A program made the translations under genes and the position numbers. Below are positions 12,801 to 25,500 of a DNA stretch of 64,000 nucleotides, piece after piece. Every line of letters starts with the position of its first letter. The first letter of the stretch is position 1. The notes under the pieces were generated by a model. The model did no database searches. It was not told where the DNA came from and worked only from the letters and a program-made list of their open reading frames with translations. Origin of the DNA: Wuchereria bancrofti (Eukaryota; Nematoda; Chromadorea; Rhabditida; Onchocercidae). Location: positions 3,828,399 through 3,892,398 of the forward strand of contig SSBO01000001.1 of the NCBI GenBank assembly GCA_005281725.1, read 5' to 3'.

Positions 12801-15800
12801 TGTGCTTTTCTTATTTTTCATAGTTTAATGTCAACATAGATTCAGTTGAACTTATCATTACAAATCATAGCTATGTTTATGCTGCACTGGACTACTCTGC
12901 TTAAAATCATAAAGGCATTAATTTCTTGTTTTCATTAGATTATTGAAGCGTGATTATGTGCAGTGATATGAATTGTTAAGGTTAGGGTACCCTCGGTTTT
13001 GTTAGGATTTTAAAATTTTTGAATCCCTCATCAAATTTTTTTTTTTTTTTTAAACATGCAGGTTATTCGGTGATGGTTTATGGCTCATATCTGACGAGGC
13101 TAGCGACTGTGCATAGCAATCTGAATTTATCACTGAATTTTCCACTGGAATGCTCACTTGGTCACGCATTGTCAGAGGTTATGAAAGTTCTAAGTGATAC
13201 AGCATTAGGTATTTTTTTCTACTTTTTGTACTCTTTACAATTTCCTGAGTTATACAGCTTAAATTTATAAATGCGAATTTTTTGAAATTAAAAGTATGGA
13301 TTTTTCTCTTTCAGAGAAAAACTTTACTGTCCATTCTATAACTCCCGATTTTCAACGTCCAGATCCTTCGATTCACTGCATTGTAAACTCCGTTGCCGTT
13401 GTTATTACAGCAAATTGCGTTCGACAGCAGCGTGCTACGCAGCTTGTTAATTTATATTGTACAATTTGTTCACAGTTCAGGATTCTCGCTACTATCTTTC
13501 GTTCATGGGCGAAGGTATGAATAGATTTTATTCCTGTATGTTGCTAAATTTTTTGTTTTTCCAGCATTTTTATCCTTTGAATCATTCAGGAAATATACTT
13601 GGATTTAGGAAAAAATCTTTTATCATATGTTTGATTCATTTTATTCAGAACATTCATATATTTGGATGAATAAATTTAACATCTACATAGCTAGACTCCG
13701 CATTTCTCTGAAGCATACGGTTGCATGTAATGCTAAGATCCATTTATTTCATTCTTAAAAATTCATTATCTCATTTTTCTTTTTCATTATCTCAATAAAA
13801 ACTTATCTTAACTTTTAGAAGAGCAAAGTTCAGAAATAAATTCGATTTTTATGTATGGTTTTAAATACTTTTGTAGCTGTGTTCATTGACCAATGTACAG
13901 TTGGGTGGTATGCCGAAATTTGCTTTTGATATTATATTAATTTACTATCTGCAGCGCAAGGGATTGCTTCCTTTCGTCTTCGAGGTATATTTATGAGTTA
14001 TTTCAGAAAATCTCTATTCTTCCCGAAAGTATGAATCTTGGTTTGTTTTTATCAAGAGAAATTAAAAAATAGTAATGTTTAGCAGGAAAGAAGATCCAAA
14101 CTTACCATAATTTCAGAATTCCAAATATCTAGTGCTTAACATAAGTCAAATAATGGAATCGTTGCAGATCCTAAGTGAAGAAGAAATACTGCTGCTAGAC
14201 AGTGAAAGTCTCGACTTTGAGCATCAAGTGGATAAGATAGTATGTTCTTTTTTTTTTCTTTTTTTAAATAAAGTAAAATGCATTTTCAAATGGTTGTCTG
14301 TTTTAGAATACTGATTTCGGTACTGGCGGTGAAGAATGGAATTTCGGCAAAATTTGGATTGATTTATTCCGCTACTACGCTATTGAACATCCTATTGAAG
14401 AACTAATACAAATACGTTTGAGAAAAAGATATTTGTCAGAAGACTGTACGCGATGGAGCAAAAAACGGCTTGCGGTAGAAGGTTATATTACTTCGATTAT
14501 TGAGTAAAATTTCAGCCAGTGAAATAAAAATAATTCTAGTTTTTGAATTTTTCAGATTTGTACAACACTGCAGTTATATTTTTCTCTCCTCGCCTAATAC
14601 GGAAAGCTTCTTGAACTGTTAAAAGAAATAATTTCCATTATCTTTTTTTACTTTTTGAGAAATGTAAAAGTAGTTTGACATATGTTTCTTGTTTTTCAGA
14701 CCCATTTGCTCCGGACCACATAATGCAACCACAGCAGCGCATAAATGGTTATTTCTCGAGCTGTTTTCTGTTTACTTATTTTCATTTTGCTTTACCGCGC
14801 ACTATTGTTTGTTCGCTAATTCCATATTCCGTTATAACACCCGGAACTGCTGTTGTACAGACGAAGAAGGTAGTTTTCATGTATTGTATGAAAACTTTTT
14901 CATTTGATGTAACTTTTTATTTTTTATTTGAATAAAATCACTTGTTTTTCATTTCAACGTCATTGTAGAGAAGAAAACACAGGTCGAGAAAAACCACGCT
15001 GTTGAGCGGTTCTTGTTCTGATGAAGCTGCAGCAAATAATAATCAGCAAAATAACAAAAGTGATTTGGATGACGTTGATAATTTATATGAAGGTTTCTTT
15101 TCCGAATAAAATTGATGCAACTGCAGCAACACCAATTTCCACGGATTAATATTTCCTCTAATTTTTATATTTCAATGTTTTAGACGTAACTCTAGAAGCC
15201 ATCAGGCTGGAGACCGATATGAGCAGGCAAGGAATTTCTGAAGTAACTGGATTGGAAAATGTGAACCAAATCTGGACAAACAAGGTAATTTTGGAGTTTT
15301 TCCTAACTTGTTAGATGCCATAATACGACTAAAAATGATGTTTTTGTAAATCAGTTTTATGCTAAAAGAAGCTTTGTTTCAAAAGCTGATACTAAAGATT
15401 GATATAGTATTGATACTTTAAAAGATTTTTCGATCCAAGTTTTAAATTGTTATAGAGCAGATTCTCTTCAGAAAATGGTCAGTTTTACGGATTAGTTGTA
15501 AAACGGCTATTTTTTGCACAGTATCAATTCCTTGTAGTTATCTGTTTTTTGGTGAAAGGAAAGAGAAATAAAGCAACACAAAAAAGATTACATGAAAAGA
15601 GAAGTGAACGAATGGAATAAATTTTGATATTTTTGGAATTTTAGTTTACTGAAATAATAGTAGTAGCGGAAATTAATTATGATAGTGAAGATTTTCTGTT
15701 TACACATACTTTGAGAGAGTGATGCATATATCGTTAAATTATTAAAACAGAATTCATTCTTCAATTTTTCCCCACAGACTTTAATCTGGCATTGTAATGG

Positions 15801-18800
15801 TGTAATAAATTTTCCCATTATTAATAGTTTCTTAGCCTTTTTTAGCTGACTAATAATCCATTTAAGTAATTAAAGTATAGGATTTGAATACGTCTCCTAG
15901 CAGCGAATTGTAGTAATCTTGTAAAAATGTTCAGCAGATTTTCAGAGAATGTTATTTTTATTTCATATTTTTTGAGGATGTGAACGATGAAAATTCGTTA
16001 CTATATGGGGAACACAAGGATTTAGAAATGTCATTTTCTGATCCTGCTACTTCATGCCTGGATTTGCATACGTCTCATAATGATCTGCAAAGAGATGATG
16101 CTGGTGAGACGTGTTGCGACCGCAGTGTGACGTCAACTCTCCAACAGCATGGTATCCACTTCAAGGAACTTCCTTCAGTTGGTTTCACTTCTTTGAAATC
16201 TTGGAACTTCGAAGTACTTTCACTATGAGTGAGTTTGAAACTTCGAATTTTTGTGCACTGACCATAAATTTCTATGACTGGCGCCAGAAATTTCTTTGTT
16301 TTCAACTCATATCTTTTTGCAGAGCAAGTTGCTTTTTAACTTATGTGTTTTGTTATACTATCACTAAGCGTACTGACTTTATCTTAAGTTTTTTTTAAAG
16401 TTTCTTTTTACAATCACTTGAAATTCGAGATCTCATTAAAATTGTCATTTCTTTGTTTCAGCGAATGAAAGCACTTAAATTGTCGGCGGCGGCTGTCCAG
16501 AATTGCGGAAATTTATATATCAGAGGAGAATGTGAAGTATGATTTTCGTAATGGCTCACTTGTTTGTGTTTTTAACTTTTTAAATGAATTTAATTGTTAT
16601 GTTCATTATCGTCAGGCTACTTAATTTTCGGATTTTTAGAACTGAATTTCAGGAAAGAGAATTGGCTGGGAACAGGCTTGCAAATGCTTCGGTTTTGAAA
16701 ATTAAATTCCATGATTATGACGAAATGGCTATTCGCAAGTTATGGTTGACTTTAAATAATAATGATTATGATTATCCTTGGGCTTTGCACTTCTTCACCG
16801 GCGGATTGGTATGTCAGTTTAGATTATGTGGTAAAGGAACTTGCTAAATATAATTGGAACCAGTTGTATCCAGAAGACTTGAAAACCGAAATTACTTTGA
16901 GATTTCGGGAAAATAACTTAAAAAAGTGAGGCTTTTTCAGCTGTGACACTTTTTCCTAAGATAGTATCCCCACTTTTGTTTCCATTCCGACAACTGATGC
17001 AGAGGGTTGCTTCACACTTCACAGTTTTGAATTCTTGTTTGAGTTACTTTTTCAGAAACCAGTGGTACAGTGCACATGTTGTAATGCAGATGGTCATTTG
17101 CGAGAGAACTGTCCTGAACTTATGATTCCAAAACCCAAGAATTTCCCACCAATGACCAATGCACAAAAGAAAATAATTAATCTTATCATCTCCGATATTT
17201 TCAGTAATTCTTTCTAAGTATTTTTGCAAAAAAAAATTTTTTTTAATGTTTTTGCAAAAAAAGTGTATTGGTAAACTTCCATCCGTCAGTTCAGGCATTT
17301 GCATTTAAGCGGCTTTTTTCAAGCTTTACCAATTACTTCGTTCGAGGCGTCATCATCAAAAAAATTATAATCTTTCCGTGCTCTCGCATACTTACCACTT
17401 TTTCTAATGCTGCAAATTCAAAACATGAAGAGTTTGGAGATAGTTTAATTGCATCCCTGAATGCCTTCTATCCTAAATTCAACCCCCCAGATTTCATAAA
17501 TAGTCGAAAAACTGAAATCATGAGAAAAGAAAGTAAAACGATTTTGAAACAAAAAATAGAGGTGAAAAAATATTATGAGAAGGAAATAAATAAGTCGAGC
17601 TTTTCAATAGGGAGAGATGTTCGATGAAATGAATGTTGGCAAGTTGGAAGAGTTGTAATTTTCAACAAATATCTTTTTCAGATACAATGAGAATAAGACC
17701 CTATTATGTGCATCATATGTCAGCACTCTGCCGCGAACTTGAAGGTTTTCTTCGACGTTTTTATCGTACTGATTGTCATCTTTCATTATTTGGTTCAGCT
17801 GGAAATGGATTCGGTCTTTTAGGTTCAGATGCTGATATCTGTCTTCAGTTCGGAGCAGGAGTGAGGCATGAAGTAAATTTTAAAGTTACTTTTTATTTAT
17901 CGTCAAAATGTTTTCTCAATGTTCCAATTAAAAATTTATGAAATTCAATTTGATCATAAGTTTTTCAAACTCCAGATGAAAAATTTCGTAAATTTGACCA
18001 TTTTGTACTAGATGTGATGTAGTCCTTCAGGATATCGATTCGGCGGAAGTCATATGTAAAATAGCTGAAGTGATTCGTAAAATGCCTAATGTTGTATATG
18101 TTTGCGAAATCCCACATGCTAAAGTACCAATCGTAAAGTTTCGTTGCCGTAATCATTATAATCTTGAGGCAGAGTAAGTATTTTATGTTACTGAAAAAAG
18201 ACATGCCTCACTTTTTTCATTTAATTGTTAAAATTTGTGACTAAAATGTAATATTTTAATTGCAAAAACTTATTAGTTTTGCTTATATTTCAATTGATTT
18301 TTAGTGTGTCGCTGTATAACGTGCTAGCGTTAGAGAATACACGTTTGCTACGGACGTACAGTAAGCTTGATCGACGAATACATCAGTTAGGAATAATGAC
18401 TAAAATGTGGGCTAAAAACTGCGAAATTGGAAATGCATCGAAAGGAAGCTTGTCATCCTATTCGTATATCATCATGCTTATTCATTATCTTCAACGAACA
18501 GATCCCCCAGTTGCTCCATTCCTCCAGGAAGTTTGTTTTGCTTTGCATTATTTTCCGAGTTTCATTTATTTTCTTTATTTTTATTTTATCTTCTATTTCG
18601 TTACGTCGACAGTACTTGTTTTTTGTCACTTGTTGACATTTGTTATATGAACTTTGTAATCATTACTTAATTTGCTTATGATGACTTTCTTTTAGGTAGC
18701 ACCGCCTGGAAGATATAGAGAACCAATAATAATTGATAGCTGCGATGTGTATTTTTGTAGCTTTAAAGATTTGGTTAGTTACCAAATTCTCACCTTATAT

Positions 18801-19863
18801 CGTGTTCTCTTTCTTTAATTCAAGTTTTTTCCTTGGTTGCTTTAAGCTTCATTTTTCTCAAAATGTATTGTTGTCTTATTATCTGTATTATTTGTAAATT
18901 GTATTATGCTAGGAATGGACAGTCCACAATCGGTTAACTGTTGGGGAATTGTGGATAGGCTTTCTGGATTATTTCGCGACGAAATTTGATTTTACACGAG
19001 AAGTTGTACAAATTCGACAAACTCCACCGCTAATGAAGTTGGACAAAGGCTGGCAATCTAGACCGATTGCTATTGAAGATCCGTTTGATCTCAGTCATAA
19101 TCTTTCCTCTGGTGTTCATTCCAAAAGTAAGAAAAATTTAAGTATTAAGTAAAATAAAAAGGGGAATGAGGTATCAATTATTGTTTGATTCACTGTGTTT
19201 GCGTGTCTTAGTAAGCTTAATTGAAACATGTTATTTTATGAGGGAAATCAGGTTGGAATCATTTGCTTTAAATCACTTTACTCCTCGAAATTTCTCTTTG
19301 TTTTCTGATTACATTCCAAGTGATTAAAAAAAAAATAAGTGATAATACCATAAATAGTTGATTAATATGGCGTGATGTTCCTAGTTTTTAATTAACTCTG
19401 AAGTTAATGAGCAAAAATAATCGAAAAATAAATATTAAAAGAGAAAAATATGTTAAAGAGAGATACACTGATACAATTTCAGCAATGGCATATATACAGA
19501 AATCATTTATACAAAGTCGGGAGAAATTTAGTACCTTATCGGTCGTCCCAAATTCAAAACTAAATCACAATTCACTTGTACTCTATGCTGTAAGCCTTTC
19601 TCTTTTTCGGTCAATTTTTTTAATATGGTGTCTTAGTGAATCATTTTTTTTTTTTGTACTATAAAGGAATAAATATTAGTGGAGTGATTTTCTCTATTTT
19701 AATATCAAATTTTTGTTTATTCTTTCAGTCTCTCTTGCTTTCAAGCTGTCGTGTAGGCAGTGGTCCTCCATTGGATCGCAACTGTTGCCACCGATGTCGA
19801 CAGGTTGGACATTTTGTGATGGATTGTCCTTTGGGAATGAGAAATAAGAAACGAAATAAGTAA
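9815..19863 (+). CDS. TUT4/TUT7-type terminal uridylyltransferase (zinc-finger, twin nucleotidyltransferase), multi-exon
   Basis: RNA 3'-terminal nucleotidyltransferase; relatives uridylate mRNAs and small RNAs. Exon 1 (9815-9934) encodes 40 residues and exon 2 is 10148-10321, both phase 0. Domains in order: basic/acidic N-terminus; a C2H2 finger (CQLCKYHICSISQAVTHF, about 12355-12430); a first nucleotidyltransferase fold with GSYLTRL but no DxD (13063-13205); its PAP-associated region (WNFGKIWIDLFRYYAIE, 14340-14390; DPFAPDH, 14700). Then come a CCHC knuckle (CTCCNADGHLRENC, about 17071-17112), the active nucleotidyltransferase (LFGSAGNGFG and SDADIC, 17788-17843; third Asp in LEADVSLYN, 18165-18320), a PAP-associated hallmark IEDPFDLSHNL (19073-19105) and a last knuckle (CCHRCRQVGHFVMDC, 19785-19828), with TAA ending at 19863. 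This order matches vertebrate TUT4/TUT7. An apparent 1-base frame break lies near 16800. C. elegans relatives would be the CID-1/PUP class. Confidence 0.88.
13063..13207 (+). other. Degenerate nucleotidyltransferase exon of the uridylyltransferase
   Basis: After the acceptor CATGCAG the exon reads VMVYGSYLTRLATVHSNLNL, then a short beta-strand-like run. The Gly-Ser of the catalytic loop is kept. The position expected to hold SDxD reads SNLNL, with both metal-binding aspartates missing. TUT4 and TUT7 also carry an inactive first catalytic domain, so the loss is probably ancient and the domain is expected to serve substrate binding or structure. The assignment rests on position between the C2H2 finger and a recognisable PAP-associated exon. 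Confidence 0.7.
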
Positions 19864-22544
19864 TTCTTCAGTTTGAAATTATCTTCCTGCTTTCTAGTTG
19901 TATATTTCATCTTTGAACAAAATGTATAAAAATTTATGCATAAATCTAGATAATAATAAAAAAAATATTTTAGTGTGAAGGGAGTATTTCTATATCCTTA
20001 CTTGCTTATTACCTATAATTTCTCATTATTAGTTTTCTTATACGACATATACTTTGTGAATTTAAAATCAATGAAACATTTGATGCGTAATCAACCAAAA
20101 ACCGTTGAGAAGTAGGTAAACATGAGAACATAGAATAATTACGGATGACCTTCTGAAAAGCATAAGCAACAAACATGAGCAGTAGACAAATCTGATATAG
20201 TGAGTATGCATCTACTCTAAAAAACTGTCATTTGCATTTCAGCGAGCAGAAATTTTTAATTTTTTTTTTTTAGGAATTTCTAATTTCTGCTGGGGTGGAT
20301 AATTTTTTTCTGCATAATTATTCGCTGTGCATTTCGTATATGTTTTTGGTATGAGGTAATCTGCATGAAGTGTTTACTTATTATTCAAGCCATTGTTATT
20401 CTTGATATTTGCATAATATCAATCGGCTTTTGAAATCGAAATATTTTGATTCATCGCGCTGAATTAACTCCGTCACCTAATTTTTGCTTTCTTTCTTCTC
20501 TTATGCACTGTTCAAATCTCAACGAATTATCCACAGTATTAACTGTTTATTTCAATTTAATAATTCATTTGTTAATTGAGGCCGGAAAAATAAAAATTAC
20601 GGAAGGTCGCCTTGAAGTATAAATGTTGAATAGTAAATGGATTAAGGACTTTTGCCATCACTGATATAATTCCTTTACTGTTAATTTATTTGATACATCG
20701 TTTTTTACTATGATATTACTTCATGTTATATTTATTTGTTGGAATAAATTATGAAAACTTCTATAAATATCCTTTACTGTACTGGCAAAGATTTTTTTCT
20801 TTGTCGGATTCTATATGCAACATTTCTTTAGGTAGAGCTAATCTGAAAATCTCTTAAACTAACCCAGTTTCTGATACCATCAGTGATCACCGCCGAAATT
20901 AAGGAAATCTCAACAGTAGCGACCAAGTCAAGCATAATGTGAAATCATTTGGAAGCTAATGTTATCATTGTTATTATTTTGCTTTCTCTCAAATGTAGGA
21001 GTTTATTAATTCATATATATATTGGGAACTATTCGTTTGCAGGTTATTGCACATTCTACTTGTCTCGTCTACTTACGTTGCTTAACGTTTTAAATGCAGC
21101 AGGTTGTTTTTGACCCTTTATTTTTTTAATGTTTAGTCCTTAATAAAAACTTTTAGACGTTTGATGAAATGTTGCATCTGATAATATTTGAGTGCACTGT
21201 ATTCCCTCATCTCTGAACACCATTTGTTTTTTCCACAAATTTTTGTACAATGGAATAATACTAGGAATGGAATGAAATGTGTTAGAATGATTCACTTTGC
21301 TTCTGTAAAACATATTCTTGATTCATCCTTGTTTACTGTTTTTCCAGTTGTGATTGCGTTTTATTGTGCTTTGAATTTTATGTCAACTGAAATAAGTTTT
21401 CACCTATATCGTATACTGATACGTTCTTCAAATTTGATTATAAAGTCTTCAAATTTTCTTCATCCCGAGAAACTTAGATTCCTTAACTAAAAAAAGTTGA
21501 ACAATTCTTTTTTGAGAAGAGATTTCTTATACATAATTTTAGTAAAGATAAATAGGATAACATTTCCGCTTCAAGATAGGAATACTCTGAGACATGGTGC
21601 TTTTAACTTGCCTTTTCCTCCTTCAAGAAACGGAAGCATTATACGATAAGCCGTGCGTGGTTAAAATGTTTGTGCAAATTTTCTTTATTTGATTTCCTAT
21701 CTGAATTTAACATTACTGTTTGTGAAAAGTAATTTACGAGTGTTGTCTTGCCTTTATCAATTAATTTGTGTTTTAAATTTGAATTTAACTCGTGTTTCAG
21801 CTAAGCTGATTATGGTATAGTGCTTTTGTATTTTTATTCATACCTGCTCGTATTCCATAAACATTTGCTAAGTCAGGATTGCTATTTGATTATTTGTCTT
21901 CTAACAAGAAGGACACGGTTTATAGACTATCATATCGCAGTTTGCTTGAGATGTTCCTATAACCATGGCGAGATTAATCTTCATATTTTATGCTCTTTTC
22001 ATCATTTTAGCTCTTCTGTCTATTCATTTTTGCATTATCTCGTTATGGAAATGTCATTATTTTCTCGTTATTAATCATTAAAGTATTTGATCAGTTGGAA
22101 GAGAATAACCTTGAAGTAGCTGTTCATACTTATAACATAGTATGTTGATATAACACGCAGCGGCGAACACTGTTGTTATGCTACTACTTATAGAGGCAAG
22201 TTTTTTAATTACTTGGAGTTTTCAATCATTTTTAGTTTTCATGAATTTAGAATTACGGCAAGGTGGATGTGATGGGAGTAGGTGAAATTAGTTCGATTGT
22301 AGACATCATATTTTTTGTAGACGTTAGTTCGTTCAAATCGTAGTTTCCAATATACTTGTTAAAGAAAAGACGTTACATTTGAGGAGCTAAGCTGATTCCT
22401 GTCATGAAATTTATTTTGCGCTTTTTAGAAAGCTATCTGTTGAAATCTTAAATTTATAAAACCATACAACAGAACGACAGTTGTAAAAGTTATATCGGGT
22501 AAGTGTTGCTTTACGAAGGATTCTGTGCAGGCAGGTATTAATTG
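19864..22544. other. Intergenic, no gene seen; small inverted repeat
   Basis: This 2.7 kb AT-rich stretch lies between the stop of the uridylyltransferase and the start of HIRA. Its open frames are short, lack splice-linked partners and resemble nothing I know. An A-rich run with AATAATAAAA near 19953 may serve polyadenylation of the upstream gene. An imperfect stem (AGCAGAAATT at 20245-20254 and its complement at 20282-20291) brackets a T-run. The last bases, TTCTGTGCAG at about 22521-22530, could be a splice acceptor or splice-leader site 15 bases before the HIRA ATG. Confidence 0.5.
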
Positions 22545-25500
22545 ATGCAGTTAACGAATCCAGTATGGATTCATCACTCAGGTAAGTGTATGATTAAATT
22601 TCATGCAAGTTGAAGATTTTGAGGGCTTTATATTCCTGCTGCTTCGATATTTTTATTCTCATGTATTCGCCAAATGCTTCTGTTTGCTAGAAAAATATTT
22701 GGTTACGTAGTCTACATTTTCATTCCTTTTTGTAATTTTCAAATTTAGGTGGTGCAATCTACTCGGTAGATATTCATCCAGACGGTACGAAGATTGCTAC
22801 ATGTGGACAAGGTGGTGAAGGTGGTTCAGGCCTCGTGATCATTTGGAATGTGAAACCAGTGATTAACGAGAAAGCTAGTCAGGAGGCATCATGCAGTCGA
22901 TTACTCTCTCGAATTCTTCATCAAAGTAATTTAGGGGATTTTCATATCACCCTTCCTATATTCATTGGGGTTGTTTAATTGCTCTCACGCAAACGTGTCT
23001 CGCATTATCCTATTTCTTTATGTCTGTAGCCTTATCGAGATGTATGATAGCGATGAAGCGAGGCTAAAGGGACACTAGCAGGCCACTACATCTTCGTGCT
23101 ACGGCTATCTTTGCTTTCATGTGTGATGATTACAGCTATTAAATTTTTGTACGTAATGCTTTATTAATTTAGATTGTGTTAATTGTGTTCGTTGGTCTCC
23201 GGATGGAACATATCTTGGATGTGCTGGTGATCAACAATCACTAACACTCTGGGAATTTGGTGGCCGAGTTTTCAGTGCTGGAACTATTGGTTCTAAGGTA
23301 ATTTCTTCATGAATGAAATTATTCATTTTTGTGTTCTTACAAAGTACTCATTCATAACATTATTGTAGAATATATACTTAAAAATTTTTTTTTTAAACTT
23401 TCAGTATTATGGTTTTTACACCCTTTTTTGAAGGCGAAACAGTTATTTAAGATGTCAAAACATTTATGTTTATAAATGATACATCTTTCAGGATTCCGTT
23501 AATGTTGAAAAATATCGGGAAAAATATCGACTGTATGGCCATTCATTAGATGTATTACATCTTGAATGGTCTAAAGATGGCCGCTATCTTGCATCCTGTG
23601 GGATGGATCATTCTGTGATCATTTGGGATGCCCATAATTTACCGAGTATATGTTTTTTAGAACATTGTTTTTTTTAAAAAAAAATTTCTGTGCTTAAAAG
23701 GTTCTGGAGTCTTGTTCTTTTGTCTTGTATGTCAACTGATTTTAATTGTGAGGTTTGCAAAATTCTCAGACAAAGTGGTATCCCTAACAGTCGAACGAGG
23801 TGGACATCAGGGTATTGTGAAAGGAGTAAGCTGGGATCCAATTGGAAAATTTCTCGCTACGCAGTCAGCTGACAAGTCTGTGAGAATCTGGGCAATCGAT
23901 AATTGGCAGTGCATCAAAGTAGTAATGGATCCGTTTATTGAGGTTTGTTAAAGAGAAATTGCTAACACTTTACAACGATAACTCTTCATGCATAAAGAAA
24001 TCACAAGAATTTCTCGAATTTTCTAACAATGAAGCATCTGTTAGTCGATTAGTGTTTCAGTTTTTTGTTCCCAATATTTTTTGAAGCTTTAAGTTTAAAT
24101 AGTCTTTCTCAGGAAAATTCGTTCTAGTCCTTTAAATTAAGAAAGAAAAAAGCAGAATTCGAAACCCTAGAAATGATTACATGTTATGTTTCTGCAGAGT
24201 AGCCAGTCTACCATGTTTTGTCGATTAGATTGGTCACCAGATGGTACTTATTTGATAGCGCCATGTGCGAGTAATAACTCCGGACCAACTGCCCACTTGA
24301 TACGACGAAAGGTGAAAAGTCTTTGTGCAGACATAATTAATTCTCACTATTGTTTTGCACTAGGGTTTTTTTTTTATTTAAAAAGGGATTGCTTATATAT
24401 TCATTAACATCTGTATTTAGGATTGGGATACTACGTTGGATTTAGTTGGTCATCGGAAAGCTGTAACAGTGGTTCGGGCTTGTCCTCGTATGATCGAATA
24501 CCAGAACTACAAGGTTTTTGAATTAAAGCAATTTAATAATTTGACAAGCACTGAGAATTTTTTTTTACAGAATCATTCCATAAGTTTTTTTTTATTTTAC
24601 TTAAGCTTTTTTATACTTTTTACTCTACTTTATTTTGTTCATTATCGGTTTATTGAATTAATGCCTCTATCTTTCGTATCTTATTTTTATCTATATGTAC
24701 TTTAGTTTTGCACATGACCTATATTCTGTGATTCTCTATCAAATTGAAGAAATTTTATTGCAGGGCAATCGTCTTCAAGTGAGCTGTATAGCAATGGGCA
24801 GTCGTGACAAATCATTAAGCGTTTGGTTGTTGCCAAATGTAGATCGACCTTTAGTTGTCTTGTACAAGCTTTTTAAGCATTCCATACTTGATTTTTCCTG
24901 GTAAATGCTCCATGGATGGAACAGTGGAATCAATTTTTTTCTTTTCGTTTCTGTTTTTGTTTACGAAATTGAAAAATCACCCATGTATTTATTGATGACA
25001 GTTTGCTGTGATCTGGAAATTTATTTGATATCAGCTTTGTAACACTACCAATACAGGATCGATTGAAGTAAGTACCATTTTAAATGATGCAGGAATGATT
25101 ATCATCTAACTATTTGCTCCATGGATGGAACAGTGAAATCAATTGTGTTCGATGCGAAGGAATTAGGGCGGTTGCTTACTTCTTCTGAAATGGTATTTTT
25201 AAATACTCTTTTAAGATGGTTAATCTCCATCGTTTTTTGTCTTTGCTTTTATACAATAATTCTAATAGAAGGACGAAAGGGATTTATCAATTATGATTTG
25301 AATTTATTGTGATTTATGATGCTTTTAAGGGTGATCTATGTGAACGAATGTATAGTCGTCGACCACTGCAGTATTCTTCTGATCAGCAAAATAATGGACG
25401 TCAATTGTTGTCATTCAAGGATTCTAGTCGAATGTTTGTTGATGATCTGAAGAAGATTCAAAGTGAAAAGCAAGAGCCGAAACAGTTGAAAATCCACGAC

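Noticed and set aside
20245..20291. Inverted repeat around a T-run as a microRNA precursor or transposon end
   Set aside because: Arms pair for only ten bases, the rest is low complexity, and no terminal duplication is visible.
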